Shown piece by piece: positions 5,108 to 7,536 of a stretch of DNA of 7,536 nucleotides (position 1 is the first letter of the stretch; each line of letters starts with the position of its first letter). This stretch comes from an uncultured Porphyromonadaceae bacterium (GTDB lineage Bacteria > Bacteroidota > Bacteroidia > Bacteroidales > CAMTPD01): NCBI GenBank assembly GCA_947074265.1, contig CAMTPD010000054.1, positions 1 to 7,536 on the forward strand. The letters are read 5' to 3'. A model generated the notes under the pieces. It was not told the origin of the DNA. It made no database searches and saw nothing but the letters and a program-made list of their open reading frames with translations. The translations under genes were made by a program, and so were the position numbers.

Positions 5108-7375
5108 ATGATGAAGAAGGCTTCTTTTTTGATTTCATGTTGTTTGCTGTGCAGTTGCACGGCAAGCGATTCATGGAAATTCAATACCGACTACTTTAGT
5201 ATTGTGGTCGACGATAACGGCTATATCAATAGCATGAAAAACACAACGGTTTCGCCGCAGCGCGAGTTTAGTCCGCAAGACAAACCGTCACCGTTGATGT
5301 CGCTTTACGACAGCGAAAGCAAAACCTACTATTACCCGCAAAAGGCAGTATACGACAAGGGGAGTCAGACCATGACGGTAGATTTCACCAACGGCTCGCA
5401 AGCTAAGATCTTGTTGCAACCACAAAGTAAATACCTCAAAATGACGCTGCAAGATCTTTCTCCTCGCAACGGTGTAGACGGTATCCAATGGGGATCGTAT
5501 CAAACCAATATAACCAATCTATTGGGCGAGATTATCGGTGTGGCCCGTGATACCAGCGACGTGGTCAATTACAGCATTGGTATGTTGGCGCTCAATGATA
5601 ATACCATCGGCGGAACACTCGACATTGAGGGAGACGCTGCACCATTTCAGTACATCATCCATACGCCCGACTCTGTTCTTTATCCCCTACCCAATCATTT
5701 GCACGAAGGACAAGTGTTTACCCTTGGCGGCGATGGCGTGAGCGATGTTGCCTTTTATGCAAACAAAGAGCCTTATTACCGTATCATGTACGGAAACGCG
5801 GCCATGGTAAACGACAAAGGTCAAATCTACCTCAACTACCAATCGCGCGACAGAAGCAAACCGCGCGAAGTATTCTATTCGTTAATACCCAACATGCCGG
5901 CCAATATACCCAATCACATCGAGGTAGAACCGATACCCGGCGTAGACTTTATCGGTTCGTCGATTGCCCTTTGGGGTAGTCCCGACAGCACGGCATTGGT
6001 AGATGTGATTCAGAATATCGTTGTCTCCGAAGGTCTTCCTTACCCTACCGTAAACGGCAAATGGGTGAAAGATCCGGCAGCTTATACGCCCGACCTGATG
6101 ACCTACGGCAACCAATACGACAGCATTATTTCGTATGCCGATCAATTGGGCTTCAAGGCGATTTATGCCTATGATCAGGGATTTCTTCGCCCCGACCGTG
6201 GCAACGAGGGGTATCTCGACGGCAAAGACTACGCAAAGAAGCCATTCAAACTAGCCTCGGGCAATCTTTCGCACAAGGAATATGCAGACCTTGCGGCCGA
6301 GAAGGGAATCCTGCTTGGGCGCGTCAACATCACCAATTCATTGGCGCCCGGCACCAAAGATGCCAGTCCGTTTCCGAGCGACAGCCTTTGCTATCAACAA
6401 AAACGTCTGCTGATGAATACGCTTTCGCCCACCGATACCATCATCGAAGTCAACGATCCTGCTCACTTGGAAGAGATTGCCAGTTGGGAAGGACACTGCC
6501 CGGAGCTGAATATGATTAAGATCGGCAACGAGCTTATCCACTATCTTGGCGTTACGGATACCAAACCTTATCGTCTGCAAAACGTAACCCGCGGATACTG
6601 GGGAACCAAAGCCGACACGCACCAAGCGAATGATACGATCTACAAGTTGCAGGTTACGATTCGCTACGGTTACGACGGCATTATCCCGAATCTTGCACTA
6701 CAAGATAAGATTGCCGAATACTACGGCGACGTGGCAAAGCTAAACGGCGTAGCACATTACGACTTCGACGGACAAGAGTTCTTGTTCAACAACGGTCACG
6801 GATACTATTCGGCCAAACGCTTCTTCCGTCGACTCTTCGACCAGGCAAAAGCGAACGGTGTTCCGTATATACGCGTTTCGGGCGCAACGCTATCGGAAGG
6901 ATCTTGGCACTATCAAAGTGTGTGGAACGTTGGTGGCGGTCGCAACCTGTACGACCTTGATACCCGCGAATGGGGCAGTGCTACCAGTCAGGGCAAAGAC
7001 CTGCGCGACGTAACGTATTCCAACTACTTCCCGGTTTCGTTTGGCGGAAACTTTGCCATCAAAGATACCTCTACCGTAGAGCAATACGAGCATGTACAAG
7101 CCATCGCAACGGGATATGGCGGAACCTACTACTTGTCGATCAATCAGAAAGACGTAGAAAGCTGTCCGCAAAAGCAAGCTATATTCAATGCCATTCGCAC
7201 ATGGGAAGAAGCACGTGCTGCCAATGCCTTTCCGCGCAACATACGCAAAATGCTTACCAATCCGGCTTATGATTGGCGTCTTGTAGCCAACGACAAAGAC
7301 AACTGGACACTCAACCGCCTCAACAACGACACCATCATCGAGTCGTTTGCCCTCACCAGAGCCACAGGGTATTAA
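5108..7375 (+). CDS. Lipoprotein with beta-sandwich and interrupted TIM-barrel-like domain, putative glycosidase
   Basis: Residues 1-17 are a lipoprotein leader with lipobox LCSC (Cys17). ATG at 5108 or 5111 (Met-Met) are equivalent choices. Residues about 22-290 look like an N-terminal beta-sandwich, with the conserved-looking segment LLGEIIGVARDTSD (138-151) followed by SIGMLALNDNTIGG (156-169). From about 330 a TIM-barrel-like domain begins: LGFKAIYAYDQGF (347-359), GILLGRVNITNS (400-411), then after an insertion GVAHYDFDGQEFLF (547-560) and GVPYIRVSGATLSEGSWHY (584-602). Asp356, Asp552, Asp554, Glu557 and Glu597 sit at strand ends where clan GH-D-like glycosidases keep catalytic acids; this is inference. 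Residues about 432-512 form an inserted small beta module (MIKIGNELIHYLGV, then LQNVTRGYWGTKADTHQAND) resembling a repeat of phage and virion structural proteins. GC content is markedly higher (sampled lines 53-55%) than in the upstream genes (about 30-42%). Family unrecognised; sugar hydrolase is the best guess. Confidence 0.75.
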   Translation: MMKKASFLISCCLLCSCTASDSWKFNTDYFSIVVDDNGYINSMKNTTVSPQREFSPQDKPSPLMSLYDSESKTYYYPQKAVYDKGSQTMTVDFTNGSQAKILLQPQSKYLKMTLQDLSPRNGVDGIQWGSYQTNITNLLGEIIGVARDTSDVVNYSIGMLALNDNTIGGTLDIEGDAAPFQYIIHTPDSVLYPLPNHLHEGQVFTLGGDGVSDVAFYANKEPYYRIMYGNAAMVNDKGQIYLNYQSRDRSKPREVFYSLIPNMPANIPNHIEVEPIPGVDFIGSSIALWGSPDSTALVDVIQNIVVSEGLPYPTVNGKWVKDPAAYTPDLMTYGNQYDSIISYADQLGFKAIYAYDQGFLRPDRGNEGYLDGKDYAKKPFKLASGNLSHKEYADLAAEKGILLGRVNITNSLAPGTKDASPFPSDSLCYQQKRLLMNTLSPTDTIIEVNDPAHLEEIASWEGHCPELNMIKIGNELIHYLGVTDTKPYRLQNVTRGYWGTKADTHQANDTIYKLQVTIRYGYDGIIPNLALQDKIAEYYGDVAKLNGVAHYDFDGQEFLFNNGHGYYSAKRFFRRLFDQAKANGVPYIRVSGATLSEGSWHYQSVWNVGGGRNLYDLDTREWGSATSQGKDLRDVTYSNYFPVSFGGNFAIKDTSTVEQYEHVQAIATGYGGTYYLSINQKDVESCPQKQAIFNAIRTWEEARAANAFPRNIRKMLTNPAYDWRLVANDKDNWTLNRLNNDTIIESFALTRATGY

Positions 7376-7490
7376 TACACGGTTTCTTATGAAACAACGG
7401 CCTTCGTCTCAACTGCAAACCAATATCGGTTGAAGGCATCATAAACATCAGACCGAATCTATTCGAATAGTAAATCTTCCGAATGGGTTC
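7376..7490. other. Short non-coding end of the genomic sequence
   Basis: No ORF is visible. A small perfect hairpin GTTTC-ttat-GAAAC lies at 7382-7395. A second possible stem, GCCTTC (7400-7405) with GAAGGC (7432-7437), has a 26-base loop. A 12 bp palindrome CTATTCGAATAG lies at 7459-7470. None is followed by a T run, so a terminator for the upstream gene is possible but unsupported. Confidence 0.4.
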
Positions 7491-7536
7491 AGATCGGAAG
7501 AGCACACGTCTGAACTCCAGTCACTCCGGAGAATCT
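7491..7536 (+). other. Illumina TruSeq adapter and index read-through (artefact)
   Basis: From 7491 the sequence matches the Illumina TruSeq index-read adapter: AGATCGGAAGAGCACACGTC (7491-7510) followed by TGAACTCCAGTCAC (7511-7524). The next eight bases, TCCGGAGA (7525-7532), equal a standard TruSeq HT i7 index (D702), and ATCT (7533-7536) is the beginning of the following adapter part. This is synthetic library sequence, not genome. It marks the true end of the assembled genomic DNA at about 7490. Confidence 0.98.

Noticed and set aside
5882..6145. Antisense open frames within the 755-residue lipoprotein gene (for example 5882-6145, 6338-6625 and 6890-7177 on the minus strand)
   Set aside because: They lie wholly opposite a convincing coding frame, have no recognisable domains, and are expected in higher-GC coding DNA where stop codons are rarer.
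7476..7500. Hairpin CTTCCGA (7476-7482) with TCGGAAG (7494-7500), looking like a terminator at the right end
   Set aside because: The right arm lies in the Illumina adapter, so the pairing is an artefact of the contamination.

Overview
The window looks like a piece of a Bacteroidota (Bacteroidales-type) genome. The evidence is the AT-rich intergenic DNA, start codons preceded by A-rich leaders instead of Shine-Dalgarno sequences, promoter-like TAnnTTTG boxes, an ECF-type sigma factor of the kind expanded in Bacteroides, and several secreted or lipid-anchored carbohydrate-active proteins. The genus cannot be fixed from the sequence alone. Both ends are truncated, and the right end carries an Illumina adapter, so the window is probably a whole assembly contig or its end.

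Layout. Positions 1-41 (minus strand) are the first codons of a divergent gene for an exported protein. A 228 bp divergent promoter region follows. Then comes a GH16-family lipoprotein with a C-terminal carbohydrate-binding-like domain (270-1577), closed by a strong hairpin (1586-1623). A 570 bp region without a confident gene follows. It contains a minus-strand open stretch with a protein-like translation (1786-1944), possibly a small gene or a piece of a dispersed repeat, and a promoter-like pair of boxes (2083-2112). Next is a plus-strand run of three genes: an ECF sigma factor with a hydrophobic C-terminal tail (2151-2810), a secreted 742-residue protein resembling six-hairpin glycosidases (2826-5054), and a 755-residue lipoprotein with a beta-sandwich plus TIM-barrel-like layout (5108-7375). 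About 115 bp of non-coding DNA precedes the adapter (7491-7536).

How the parts fit. The three large secreted proteins suggest part of a polysaccharide utilization locus: a surface endo-acting GH16 enzyme and two further enzymes that would trim the products. The substrate cannot be read from the sequence. No SusC/SusD pair, anti-sigma factor, sulfatase or hybrid two-component regulator is in the window. The sigma factor sits 15 bp ahead of the enzyme genes, so it may be co-transcribed with them and regulate the locus.

Most worth a second look: (a) the 755-residue lipoprotein, whose predicted barrel is interrupted by a module resembling a repeat found in phage and virion structural proteins, and whose GC content is clearly higher than that of its neighbours; (b) the sigma factor without a visible anti-sigma partner; (c) the cryptic open frame at 1786-2004; (d) the adapter contamination, which must be trimmed before anything is inferred from the right end.
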